From: CAZDSS01 sp964508185
Lineage (GTDB): Bacteria; Pseudomonadota; Alphaproteobacteria; Sphingomonadales; Govanellaceae
Reading direction: 5' to 3'
NCBI GenBank assembly: GCA_964508185.1
Contig: CAZDSS010000007.1
Location: forward strand, 1 to 50,320
Length of the DNA stretch: 50,320 bases
Part shown: positions 33,581 through 42,184 of the stretch, one piece after another
Layout of the letters: the number at the start of each line of letters is the position of its first letter
Position numbering within the stretch: the stretch's first letter is position 1
Notes under the pieces: generated by a model
Database searches by the model: none
What the model was told of the DNA's origin: nothing
Seen by the model: the letters and a program-made list of their open reading frames with translations, nothing else
Made by a program: the position numbers and the translations under genes

Positions 33581-33605
33581 GACGCGGTCGCCCGGCTTTT
33601 GTTCC
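33581..33605 (-). promoter_or_regulatory. Possible EcfG promoter of the response regulator, one mismatch
   Basis: On the minus strand GGAAC (33605-33601) is followed after 16 bases by CGTC (33584-33581). The spacer composition resembles that of the PRC-barrel promoter. The last -10 base departs from consensus. Confidence 0.4.
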
Positions 33606-33737
33606 AACCCTGTCATGGCCCCCATCGCAACCTTAGACCTTTTTGCCATATCCCTTTTGTGTATGAAAGGGGAGCAGGGCTTCAAAAGAACGTGACTTTT
33701 CCGCCGTAAAACCCAAGTCTCTGAGGAGTCTCGAAGA

Positions 33738-33766
33738 TTGTCCTCATCCCCATTTTCGCCTATGCT
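33738..33766 (+). promoter_or_regulatory. Sigma-70-type promoter of marR
   Basis: TTGTCC (33738-33743) and TATGCT (33761-33766) are 17 bases apart, 67 bases before ATG 33834. Confidence 0.5.
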
Positions 33767-33792
33767 CGGGCGAACGCATAAAAGTCAAAGCC

Positions 33793-33810
33793 TGTGGCGT
33801 CAACGCCACA
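33793..33810. promoter_or_regulatory. Perfect 18-base inverted repeat, candidate MarR operator
   Basis: TGTGGCGT and ACGCCACA are perfect reverse complements around CA. It lies just past the predicted transcription start and 23 bases before the marR start codon, where a bound repressor would block the operon. Confidence 0.6.
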
Positions 33811-33833
33811 ATCGGGGACCCTGGAGAACAGCC

Positions 33834-34298
33834 ATGGCCGAGAATGGGGCGGACAGCACCGACGCTGCGGTATCGCTCTGGCACCAGCTGCTGCAGTGCT
33901 ACAAGTCCATCGAGCGCAATATCAGCTCCGCGCTCCACAGCAATTATCACCAGAGCCTTTCCCGCTACGACGTTCTGGCGCAGATCCATGACTATGGGGA
34001 GGAATGGATCTCGGTGGGGGATCTGACGCGGCGGCTCCTGGATACGGCCGGGGGCATTTCAGCCCTTCTCAACCGCATGGAGCGGGAAGAGCTCATCAAG
34101 CGGCGGCTCAATCCCCGCGACCGGAGGAGCTTCCAGGTGGCGCTTACCGACAAGGGGCGGCAGCTTTACCGGGACATGTCGTCCAACTATTCCGCCTGGG
34201 TCGCGGCGGCGCTTGAAGAAGTCTCCTCGGAAGAGCGGGAAGTCCTGTTCAACATTCTGGGCCGGTTGAAACGGGCGCAACGGAACGGCTTGAGATAG
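33834..34298 (+). CDS. MarR-family transcriptional regulator
   Basis: The product has 154 residues. ATG 33834 follows GGAGA. The winged helix spans about residues 45-120 (SRYDVLAQIHDYGEEWISVG, then GGISALLNRMEREELIKRRL, then NPRDRRSFQVALTDKGRQLY), with terminal helices for dimer contact. MarR proteins usually repress and respond to a phenolic or other small ligand. The carrier gene follows after 31 bases, and the minus-strand catabolic operon ends against it, so those are the likely targets. Confidence 0.92.
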   Translation: MAENGADSTDAAVSLWHQLLQCYKSIERNISSALHSNYHQSLSRYDVLAQIHDYGEEWISVGDLTRRLLDTAGGISALLNRMEREELIKRRLNPRDRRSFQVALTDKGRQLYRDMSSNYSAWVAAALEEVSSEEREVLFNILGRLKRAQRNGLR

Positions 34299-34329
34299 CC
34301 GCGGCGCCGGCCGGGCAGGAGGACGGATC

Positions 34330-35190
34330 ATGAGCGAGTTCGTCACACGGATGCTCCTGCCGCTGGGCCTTTTCGCCCTGATGTACAGCCTGGGGCTGTC
34401 CCTCAATCTCATGGATTTTCAGCGGCTGCTCCGCTTTCCCCGCGCGCTGTTCGCAGGGCTCGTGGGGCAGCTCGTCGGCCTTCCCGCGATCGCCTTCCTC
34501 ATCGCGCTGACCGTGCCGCTGCCGCCGGAGCTCGCCATCAGCCTGATCGTGATCGCCGCTTGCCCCGCGGGGGTCACCGGCAACGTGCTGGCCTTCATCG
34601 GGCGGGCTGACGTGGCGCTTTCCATCGCCATCACCACGGTCTCGAGCTTCATCGGCATCATCACGACGCCGCTGTTCATCATGCTGGCGCTCCGCACCTT
34701 TCATCCCGAGGTGGAGCTTCCCATGCTGGATTTCCGGGGCGCGACCAGCAAGCTCTTCCTGTTCACGGCGCCGCCCATCATCGCGGGGCTCGCAACCCGC
34801 CTCTATCTTCCAGGGCTTGCGATCCGGCTGCTCCTCTGGCTGCGCCCCGCGGCGTTCGGCATTCTGCTTACCACCATCACCTTTTCGGTGCTCACCAACT
34901 GGACCATGGTCTCCAGCAACATCGTCGGGATGGGCCCCGTGGCCCTGCTGATGAATGCGGCGGCCATGGCGCTCGGCCTGTGGCTCAGCCAGCAATTCGT
35001 GCTCTCGCCCCGGCAGCGCACGACGCTGGTGATCGAGCTTGGCGTCCAGAACGCCACCATGGCGACCTTCGTCGCCGTCGCCCTGCTGCAGCGGAGCGAC
35101 ATGGCGGCGGCCCCCACCATCTACGGCATCATCATGGTGGTGAACGCGCTTCTGGTGATGCCGGTCGCGCGGCGCTTCCCCCTGCCCTGA
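34330..35190 (+). CDS. Bile acid:sodium symporter (BASS) family carrier, first copy
   Basis: The product has 286 residues with about nine to ten helices. BASS features are visible: LIVIAACPAGVTGNVLAFIG (the broken helix with the Na-site region) and IELGVQNATMATFVAVALLQ, where ExGxQNxxxA is the second crossover motif. Despite the family name, bacterial members carry varied organic anions such as keto acids or pantoate. Cotranscribed with marR. A second carrier converges on it six bases away, and the two share the same two motifs. Confidence 0.9.
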   Translation: MSEFVTRMLLPLGLFALMYSLGLSLNLMDFQRLLRFPRALFAGLVGQLVGLPAIAFLIALTVPLPPELAISLIVIAACPAGVTGNVLAFIGRADVALSIAITTVSSFIGIITTPLFIMLALRTFHPEVELPMLDFRGATSKLFLFTAPPIIAGLATRLYLPGLAIRLLLWLRPAAFGILLTTITFSVLTNWTMVSSNIVGMGPVALLMNAAAMALGLWLSQQFVLSPRQRTTLVIELGVQNATMATFVAVALLQRSDMAAAPTIYGIIMVVNALLVMPVARRFPLP

Positions 35191-35196
35191 TGCGGG

Positions 35197-36078
35197 TCAG
35201 GCGCCCGCCCGCCGCGCCTTCCAGCGGAAATAGCGGACGAGAAAGCCCGCATTCATGATCATCAGCACGCCGTAGATCGTGGGCGTGATGGCGAGCGCCC
35301 AGGAATTGAGCACCGACAGCGACAGGAAGGTGGCCATGGTGGCGTTCTGGACGCCGACCTCGATCCCCACCGTCATGCTGTCGGTATCATCCAGCCGGAA
35401 GGCCCGGGCGATGAGCACGCCGACGCACATGGCCGCGATATTGAGGAGCCAGGCGGCGGGCCCCGCATGGATGAGGTTGGCGAGCACCAGCTCGGCGCTG
35501 ATGAGGACCGAGAACAGGATCACCGCGATCAGGATGATGATGGAGGTGGGCCGCAGCCATTTGACGAGCCGGTCGGCGATTCCGGGCGTGAAGCGCCGCA
35601 TCAGCATGCCGAGGGCGATGGGCAGCACCGTCATCTGGAAGAGCTGCGCCATGGTGCGGGAGACCGAAAGCTCCGGCGCATCGCCGCCGCCGAAATAGAA
35701 GCCGAGCGCCCAGGCGATCAGGAGGGGCGTCGTCACCACCGTGATGATGCTGGTGAGCGTGGTGAGCGTCACCGCGAGCGCCACATTGCCCCGCGCCGCG
35801 AAGGTGACGGCATTGGACGTGACCCCTGCGGGCGACACCGACAGGATGAAAAGACCCATGGCCATTTCGGGCGGTAGGCGGAAAAGCGCGGCGATCAGCA
35901 GGCCGAGGAGCGGCAGCGCCAGGAACTGGCCGCTGAGGCCCGCCAAGATCGCCCGCGGGCGCTCGAACAGGCGGCCGAAATCCGCAAGCGTGAGCGTCAG
36001 CCCCAGGCTGAACATGATGGCGATGAGCCCGCCCGGCACAAGGACCGTATTGACAAAGGTGATACTGGATTCAGACAC
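35197..36078 (-). CDS. Bile acid:sodium symporter (BASS) family carrier, second copy
   Basis: The product has 293 residues from GTG 36078, supported by AAGGAA upstream. Motifs are LFILSVSPAGVTSNAVTFAA and GIEVGVQNATMATFLSLSVL, as in its neighbour, so the two genes are paralogues in tail-to-tail arrangement. It is the last gene of the minus-strand operon that begins at 43901, 27 bases after the dipeptidase. It probably moves the substrate or a product of that pathway across the inner membrane. Confidence 0.9.
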   Translation of the reverse strand: MSESSITFVNTVLVPGGLIAIMFSLGLTLTLADFGRLFERPRAILAGLSGQFLALPLLGLLIAALFRLPPEMAMGLFILSVSPAGVTSNAVTFAARGNVALAVTLTTLTSIITVVTTPLLIAWALGFYFGGGDAPELSVSRTMAQLFQMTVLPIALGMLMRRFTPGIADRLVKWLRPTSIIILIAVILFSVLISAELVLANLIHAGPAAWLLNIAAMCVGVLIARAFRLDDTDSMTVGIEVGVQNATMATFLSLSVLNSWALAITPTIYGVLMIMNAGFLVRYFRWKARRAGA

Positions 36079-36105
36079 GTGAAGTTCCTTGCTTTACGGG
36101 TGGGT

Positions 36106-37221
36106 TCAGACGCGCCAGACCTCGGACATCAGGCGCAGGAAGTTGCCGCCGAGGATTTTCTCGATGCGCGCCGCCTTGTGGCCGCGCCGGGCGATAAGAT
36201 GCGCAAGTTTCCGGAACTGATCGGGGCCGCGGAGGTCGAGCACGAAGGGGTAGGTGTCCGCCCGCTCGCCCTTGGCGGCGACTCCGGCCCGCATCCGCGC
36301 CTCCACTTCCGCGCGGAGCGCCTCCTCATAGAGCGCAAGATCGTCGATGGCGGTCACCGGTCCGTCGGTGCCGATCCCCACATGATCCTCGCCGCAGACA
36401 TTGACGGCATGCTCGATGTGCCGGACCACGTCGTCCGCCGTGGGCCTGCCGTCCGGCGTCAGGAACGGCATGAAATAGATGCCGGCGACCCCGCCCTTGT
36501 CCGCAAGACGCCGAAGCTCCGCATCCGACTTGTTGCGCGGCAGGTCGCAGAGCGCCCGGCAGCCCGTGTGGGTGATCGCCACCGGATCGCGTGAATGGCT
36601 GATGGCGTCAAGGCAAGTCCGCTCGCCGCTGTGGCTGAGGTCCACAAGCAGGTGGCGATCGTTCAGCCGCTCCACCACCGCGCGGCCGAAATCGGTCAAC
36701 CCCCTGTTTTCCGCCACCATGGAGCCGTCACCCAGCTGATTGCGGATATTGAAGGTGAGCTGTATGACGCGCACCCCGAGATCGGCGAAGATATCGACCC
36801 GTCCCGCATTGTCGCCCATCATGGCTGCGTTCTGGAAGCCGTAGATGATGCCGATCTTGCCTTCGGCCTTTGCGCGACGAATATCGGCGACGTTCAATAC
36901 CTTCACCAGATCGTCCGGCCGGCTGCGAACAAGGGCGTCCCAAAGCGCAATCTCGCGAACCGTGTATTCGAAGGGTTCCATGTCCCCGGCAACGTATCCC
37001 ACCGTGACATTGACGGCCGTGATACCCGACTGTCGTGCTTCCGCGAGCGCGCGGGCATCTATCGCCCGCCGCTCGTCGTCATGGATCGCCTTGCTGCGCG
37101 CCCGATCATCCCGCCTTTCAAGACGCAGGTTCGGATTGCTGATCCATCCGAGCGCGTTGACGACCAGCGGGTCGTCGAGGCCCGGCCAGGACGAGTGGGA
37201 TGCCTTGGCGTTTGGCGCCAT
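36106..37221 (-). CDS. M19-type dipeptidase homologue without export signal
   Basis: The product has 371 residues. ATG 37221 gives a chain that starts directly with the enzyme domain and has no signal. It belongs to the renal dipeptidase fold: DLSHSGERTCLDAI and ITHTGCRAL hold the two later histidine ligands. The N-terminal HxD of classic M19 enzymes is replaced by VNALGWISNPN, and the bridging Glu region reads YGFQNAAMMG, with Gln. The same changes occur in the next gene, so they define a subfamily. The substrate may be a modified dipeptide or an amide; I cannot say more. It is the tandem paralogue of the gene at 37243. Confidence 0.85.
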   Translation of the reverse strand: MAPNAKASHSSWPGLDDPLVVNALGWISNPNLRLERRDDRARSKAIHDDERRAIDARALAEARQSGITAVNVTVGYVAGDMEPFEYTVREIALWDALVRSRPDDLVKVLNVADIRRAKAEGKIGIIYGFQNAAMMGDNAGRVDIFADLGVRVIQLTFNIRNQLGDGSMVAENRGLTDFGRAVVERLNDRHLLVDLSHSGERTCLDAISHSRDPVAITHTGCRALCDLPRNKSDAELRRLADKGGVAGIYFMPFLTPDGRPTADDVVRHIEHAVNVCGEDHVGIGTDGPVTAIDDLALYEEALRAEVEARMRAGVAAKGERADTYPFVLDLRGPDQFRKLAHLIARRGHKAARIEKILGGNFLRLMSEVWRV

Positions 37222-37242
37222 CGCCCATTCGCCATCCGGGGC

Positions 37243-38469
37243 TCAGGCGCCCCAGATGTCCCCCATGTAGCGCAGGAAGTTGCCGCCCAGGATCTTCTCG
37301 ATTCGCGCCGCCTTGTGGCCGCGCTTTGACAGAAGATGGGCGAGCTTGCGGAACTGCTCGGGGCCGCGGAGGTCGAGGATGAAGGGATAGGTGTCCGGCC
37401 GCTCGCCCTTGGCGCCGATGCCGGCCTTGCGCCGCGCCTCCACCTCCTCGCGGAGCGCCTCCTGATAGAGCTCCATGTCGTCGATCTGGGTCACCGAGCC
37501 GTCGGTGCCGATCCCCACATGGTCCTCGCCGCAGACATTGACGGCATGTTCGATATGGGCGATCACGTCATCCGCCGTCGGGCGCGACTCCACCTTGAGG
37601 AAGGGCATGAAATAGATGCCGACGACACCGCCCTTTTCGGCGACGCCGCGCAGCTCCTCGTCGGTCTTGTTGCGGGGGAGATCCGCAAGCGCCCGGCAGC
37701 CCGTATGGGTAATGGCGATGGGCTGCTTGGAATGCCTGATGGCATCGAGGCAGGTGCGCTCGCCGCTGTGGCTCAGGTCCACGATGACGCGGTTGGCATT
37801 CAGGCGTTCCACAACCTCGATCCCGAAGGGGGTGAGGCCGCGGTTCTCCGCCTCCATGGAGCCATCGCCCAGCTGGTTGCGCACGTTGTAGGTGAGCTGG
37901 ATGATGCGGACGCCGAGATTGGCGAAGATGTCCGCCCGCTCCGCATTGTCGCCCATCATGGCGGCGTTCTGGAAGCCGTAGATGACGCCCACCTTCCGCT
38001 TCGCGTGGGCGCGGCGGATGTCGGCGGCGGACAGCACCTTGAGGAGCTGGTCCGACTTCTCGCGGATGGTGGCGTCCCAGCGGGCGATTTCGGCGATGGT
38101 GTATTCGAACGGCTCCATGTCGCCCGCCACATAGCCCAGGGTGACGTTGACGGCGGTGAGCCCCGATTCCAGCGCCTCCTTCAGCGCCCGGTCGTCGATG
38201 GCGCGCCGCGCGTCATCGAGGATCGCCTTGGGATCGGCATCCTTCTTCCGCTCCATGAGCCGGAGATTGGGGTTGCTGATCCCGCCGAGGGCGTTGATGA
38301 CGATGGGGTTCTTGAGCCCCGGCCAGCGGTCGAAGCCGCCGGCGGGGGCCGCCGCGGCGCTCCCCGCCCCGGCAAGCCCGAACGGCAGGGTGAGCGCCCC
38401 CGCCGCGCCGAGGGCCAGGAACGAACGGCGGTCGAGCGCCATGAGCTGTTCCGTCTTGTCCATCGTCAT
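37243..38469 (-). CDS. M19-type dipeptidase homologue with Tat signal
   Basis: The product has 408 residues. ATG 38469 is six bases from GGGGAG. The N-terminus contains the twin-arginine motif DRRSFLALG followed by a hydrophobic stretch and an Ala-rich cleavage region (about residue 40), so it is exported folded. The mature chain aligns throughout with the gene at 36106, sharing VNALGGISNPNL, YGFQNAAMMGDN, DLSHSGERTC and ITHTGCRAL. Thus one copy works in the periplasm and its relative in the cytoplasm. It lies 20 bases after the TonB receptor gene in the same operon. Confidence 0.87.
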   Translation of the reverse strand: MTMDKTEQLMALDRRSFLALGAAGALTLPFGLAGAGSAAAAPAGGFDRWPGLKNPIVINALGGISNPNLRLMERKKDADPKAILDDARRAIDDRALKEALESGLTAVNVTLGYVAGDMEPFEYTIAEIARWDATIREKSDQLLKVLSAADIRRAHAKRKVGVIYGFQNAAMMGDNAERADIFANLGVRIIQLTYNVRNQLGDGSMEAENRGLTPFGIEVVERLNANRVIVDLSHSGERTCLDAIRHSKQPIAITHTGCRALADLPRNKTDEELRGVAEKGGVVGIYFMPFLKVESRPTADDVIAHIEHAVNVCGEDHVGIGTDGSVTQIDDMELYQEALREEVEARRKAGIGAKGERPDTYPFILDLRGPEQFRKLAHLLSKRGHKAARIEKILGGNFLRYMGDIWGA

Positions 38470-38489
38470 CTCCGTCTCCCCTTTTGTGC

Positions 38490-40625
38490 TCAGAACCGGT
38501 AGCCGAGCTGGATCCCCACCTCGCGCGGCGGCGTGGTCTGGATCAGGTCCGGAATCCCCGGCCGCACCTGGACGGACCAGGACAGGGGCTCACGCTCGTT
38601 GAACAGGTTCCGGGCATAGACCGAGGCGCTCCAGGCTTCTTCCTCCACGCCGATGCGCAGATTGGTCAGGAAGAAGTCGCCCCACACCCGGTCGCTCGGA
38701 TCCGCCGGGTTGAACTGGGTATGGGCCTTGCCGGTATACGACACGTCGGCGCGGACGAAGCCGTCGAAGCTCGCGATGGGGAAGCGCTGCTCGACCCCGA
38801 TGCTCGCCTGGACGGGGAAGGTGTTGGGGATGCGCTCGCCCTTGCGGCCGGCGAAAGGATCGCCCAGCATGGCGTTCGGGTTGTCTTCCGTCAGCTCCTG
38901 CTCGGACCAGCGGAAGCTGAAGTCGGCGCTGAAGCCGGGAAGCGCGCGGGGGCGCAGCGTGCCTTCGATCTCGAAGCCGTAAAGTTCGGCTTCGCCCGCA
39001 TTGGCGGTGTATTCGAAGGCCGCGGTCTCGTCGCGCATGGCCACCTGGATGCCCTTCCACTGCATGTAGTAGGCGGCGAAGTTGAAGATCAGCTGGCGAT
39101 CGAAAAGCTCGGTCTTGGCGCCGATTTCATAGTTCTTCACATAGTCCGGGTCGTAGCTCCGCGGAATCTCGCCGACGAGACCGAGGGGATTTTCACCGCC
39201 CTCGCGGAAGCCTTCGGAATAGGTGGCATAGACGAGAACGTCGTCGGACAGGTCATAGGAGATCTGGAAGCGATAGACCTCGTCGCTCACTTCCGAATAG
39301 CGCACCGGCTCGGGGCCGAGGGGCCGGCCGAAGATGTCGGCGAGCAGGGTGTTCTGGGCGTCGCGCTTCAGCTTGAAGGCACGCACGCCGGCGACCAGGC
39401 TCAACCGGTCGGTGACGTCGAAGGTCAGCTCGCCGAACGCTGCCTTGTTGGTGAAGTTCTCGTCGATCACGTTGTGGAAGAACGGATCGCGGGCATCGGG
39501 ATGGCCGACCGCCTCGTCGATGAAGGTGCCGTAGCTGTCGGAATGACGTTCGCGATCCTGATAGAACAGACCCGCGACGATCTGGACAGGGCCGTTGAAG
39601 TTGGACGCGAAGCGCAGTTCGGCGCTGTAGGTTTCGGTGTCCGCAGGCTGGTTGATGCGGTTGGACTGCCCCGGCGTGAACTGCGACTGGTCGAAGGTAT
39701 AGAAGGTATAGCGCTTGAACAGCGAGCCGGTCGCCGTCACCGAGCCCCAGCCGAGATCATGTTCGAGGGTGAGGTTGTACATCTCGACCTCATCGTCGAA
39801 CGGCTCCAGCACGAAGCCGGGCTTGACGTCGCGATCGGGCAGCCCGCGCGGATTGTCGTCGACCGTCGTGTCCTGGTAGTAGGCGGACGCCAGGAACGTG
39901 GTGTTCTCGCCGATATTGAGCTGGGCCATGACGCGGCCGCCGTAGGTCTCTTCCTTGTCGGAGCCGTCGATGCCGAGATCGGGGCGATCGAGGAAGCCGT
40001 CGGTGTTGCGGTAGTAGCCGACGGCGCGGATCGCCAGGATGTCGTTCACCACCGGCGCGTTGACCATGGCGTTGAGATTGAGCCGCTCGCCCCCGTCACG
40101 CGACCGGAAGCCGAGGCTGCCGTCCACCGCCGCGGCGAAGCCGGACGCATCCGGCTTGTTCATGATGTAGCGGATGGTCCCCGCCTGCGACCCGGCGCCG
40201 TAGAGCGTCCCCTGCGGGCCACGCAGCACCTCGACGCGCTCGAGGTCGAAGAGCCTGAGGTCGGTCTGGTTGACGTTGGTGCCGCCGATGCCCGCCGCCG
40301 GGATTTCGTCGTAATAGACGCTCACCTGCTCGGTCCCGGCGGTGGCCGACAGGCCGCGCACCACGATCTGCTTGTTGCTGGGGCCGCCGTCCACCATGGA
40401 AAGGCCCGGCACCACGCGCGAGATGTCGTTGAGATCGTCGATGCGGGCGCGCTCCAGCGTCAGGCCGGAGACGGCGGAGATGTTGTAGGGAATGTCCTGG
40501 ATGCTGGCGGCGCCGCGCTTGGCGCCGGTGACCAGGATTTCTTCGAAGGCGTCGTTCTGGGCAAGGGCGGGGGTCATGATCCCGATCCCGGCCAGAAGGG
40601 CCATGAGCGACGTGGTGGTTTTCAT
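38490..40625 (-). CDS. TonB-dependent outer membrane receptor (first)
   Basis: The product has 711 residues. ATG 40625 follows GGGAGGAAA, and residues 1-22 form a signal peptide ending PALAQ. A TonB-box-like segment (FEEILVTGAKRG) leads into the plug (DIPYNISAVSGLTLERARID, then GTLYGAGSQAGTIRYIMNKP), and the barrel ends with an aromatic terminal residue (GIQLGYRF). Such receptors import bulky molecules such as siderophores, oligosaccharides, aromatic compounds or peptides. Operon neighbours (dipeptidases, amidohydrolase, oxidase) favour an organic substrate over iron. 61 bases separate it from the amidohydrolase gene. Confidence 0.93.
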   Translation of the reverse strand: MKTTTSLMALLAGIGIMTPALAQNDAFEEILVTGAKRGAASIQDIPYNISAVSGLTLERARIDDLNDISRVVPGLSMVDGGPSNKQIVVRGLSATAGTEQVSVYYDEIPAAGIGGTNVNQTDLRLFDLERVEVLRGPQGTLYGAGSQAGTIRYIMNKPDASGFAAAVDGSLGFRSRDGGERLNLNAMVNAPVVNDILAIRAVGYYRNTDGFLDRPDLGIDGSDKEETYGGRVMAQLNIGENTTFLASAYYQDTTVDDNPRGLPDRDVKPGFVLEPFDDEVEMYNLTLEHDLGWGSVTATGSLFKRYTFYTFDQSQFTPGQSNRINQPADTETYSAELRFASNFNGPVQIVAGLFYQDRERHSDSYGTFIDEAVGHPDARDPFFHNVIDENFTNKAAFGELTFDVTDRLSLVAGVRAFKLKRDAQNTLLADIFGRPLGPEPVRYSEVSDEVYRFQISYDLSDDVLVYATYSEGFREGGENPLGLVGEIPRSYDPDYVKNYEIGAKTELFDRQLIFNFAAYYMQWKGIQVAMRDETAAFEYTANAGEAELYGFEIEGTLRPRALPGFSADFSFRWSEQELTEDNPNAMLGDPFAGRKGERIPNTFPVQASIGVEQRFPIASFDGFVRADVSYTGKAHTQFNPADPSDRVWGDFFLTNLRIGVEEEAWSASVYARNLFNEREPLSWSVQVRPGIPDLIQTTPPREVGIQLGYRF

Positions 40626-40686
40626 GTGGTTTCCTCCCTGAATCTCTTGTGCGCCGGCCCGGACAGCCCGGATCATCCGGCGCGGA

Positions 40687-42057
40687 TCAGAATACGTCCT
40701 TCACCTCGCCCGGCTTGATGGGCCGGTACTCGGATCGCGGATAGGCGACGCCGCGTTTCACCGTCACCGTCACCGTGCGCAGATTGCCTATATCCTCTGC
40801 GGGATTCTTTTCAAGCAGCACGAAGTTCGCGAGCTTGCCCGCCTCCACGGTGCCGATTTCCTTCTCGAGGCCGAGCGTCATGGCGCCGACGAGGGTCGCC
40901 GAGCGGATGACCTCGAGGGCGGGGAAACCGACCGTGTTGGCGAGGATATCGAGCTCCTCATGGAGCGCCGGATAGGGATTGTCAATGGGCGTGCGTCCGT
41001 CGGTGCCCGTGGAGATCTCGACCCCCTCCTCCCGCGCCGCCCGCATCAGGGGCACGGCGAAGCGCATGGGGCAATAGAAGGGGAAGGGCGCATCGTCGTC
41101 CGCCTTCCTGGCCTTCTCGCGCATGTCATAGATGCGGAGCGTCGCATCGAGAATGATGCCCTTGTCCGCCATCTCGCGCAGGAGCTTGCGCATCTTGGGC
41201 CCGTCGGCGTCCAGCTTGTCATAGTCCGGCTGCTTGCGATCGTGATACTGCCCGGGCTTCTCGTCGGAGAGATGATAGGCGAGCAGGCAGGCATGGGACA
41301 TGACGTCGACGCCCGCCGCCACGATCTCCGCAGGCGCCGCGGGGAACACCATGGCATGGGTCCAGACGGGCATGTTCAGGGCATGGGCCGCTGCCGTGAT
41401 CCTGGCGATCAGCGACCCCGGAAGGTTTGCATAAACCTTGATGGCGGTCGCCCCCGTGCCTTGGCCGCGGGCGACGGCGAGGGTGAGGTCGGTCTCGTCC
41501 GTCACCCCCAGCATCCACGGCACCTCGCCCGGGATGCGCCCTTGCGCGGACGCCACGGTGCGCTTGTCATGGAAGAAGGTGGGGCCCGCCATCAGGGCGA
41601 CGTAATATATGTCGGGCGACGGGATTTCCTGAATGAGCGCCGCGCGCGAAAGGTCGGCGAGGAAGCGTACGTCCCCCGCCATGTCGCGCACGGTCGTGAC
41701 ACCGGAATAGAGCTGCCGGCGCAGGATCGCCTCGGCGCTGCTCCGCGACGGGCTCGTGGCCATATGGACATGGCTGTCGATGAGGCCGGGGATCGCGAAC
41801 TTGCCGCGCGCATCCACCCGCTTCGCCTTGCTTTTGAGGTCATCCGGAATGTCCGACGCGGGCGCGACGCGGTCGATGCGTTCGCCGCGGACGACGATGG
41901 ACATGTTGTCCTGCGGCGGTCGGCCGGTGCCGTCGATGAGGGAGAGACCCTCATAGATGACGACAGGGGCGTCCTGATCCTCCGCGGCGGCGGGCATGGC
42001 CGAAAGCGCGAGACAGAACGCCGCGGCAAGGGCGGCTCCCCGAAATGACATGGACAT
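40687..42057 (-). CDS. Amidohydrolase-superfamily enzyme, exported
   Basis: The product has 456 residues; ATG 42057 (or 42051) lies after GAGGGAGG. Residues 1-25 are a signal peptide ending MPAAAE. Metal ligands are His96 and His98 (GLIDSHVHMAT), a likely carboxylated Lys in ATAIKVYANLP, later His in VWTHAM and MSHACL, and the catalytic Asp in STGTDGRTP. This set matches the imidazolonepropionase/prolidase-like branch that cleaves amides or Xaa-Pro dipeptides in the periplasm. It is part of the 43901-35197 operon, 127 bases after the oxidoreductase gene. Confidence 0.88.
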   Translation of the reverse strand: MSMSFRGAALAAAFCLALSAMPAAAEDQDAPVVIYEGLSLIDGTGRPPQDNMSIVVRGERIDRVAPASDIPDDLKSKAKRVDARGKFAIPGLIDSHVHMATSPSRSSAEAILRRQLYSGVTTVRDMAGDVRFLADLSRAALIQEIPSPDIYYVALMAGPTFFHDKRTVASAQGRIPGEVPWMLGVTDETDLTLAVARGQGTGATAIKVYANLPGSLIARITAAAHALNMPVWTHAMVFPAAPAEIVAAGVDVMSHACLLAYHLSDEKPGQYHDRKQPDYDKLDADGPKMRKLLREMADKGIILDATLRIYDMREKARKADDDAPFPFYCPMRFAVPLMRAAREEGVEISTGTDGRTPIDNPYPALHEELDILANTVGFPALEVIRSATLVGAMTLGLEKEIGTVEAGKLANFVLLEKNPAEDIGNLRTVTVTVKRGVAYPRSEYRPIKPGEVKDVF

Positions 42058-42184
42058 GTCCCTCCCTCTACTATTGCAAGAATGTTTCACGTCATTATTT
42101 GACATGTCAACCAAATTCTTCCCGGCGGCGCGCCGGAAGCCTGTGCAAACTGCGGGCACTATAGACGGAAGCACCGGCTCAGGA

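Larger units (their letters stand above)
33497..33833. other. Divergent intergenic region, response regulator / marR
   Basis: This 337-base stretch contains a weak EcfG-like motif for the response regulator (33581-33605), a sigma-70-type promoter for marR (33738-33766) and a perfect inverted repeat (33793-33810). The AT-richer part around 33640-33700 shows no gene that I can support. Confidence 0.6.

Noticed and set aside
38484..40718. Long open frame of 744 codons opposite the first TonB receptor
   Set aside because: Same reason; the minus strand has a complete receptor with signal peptide, plug and barrel end.
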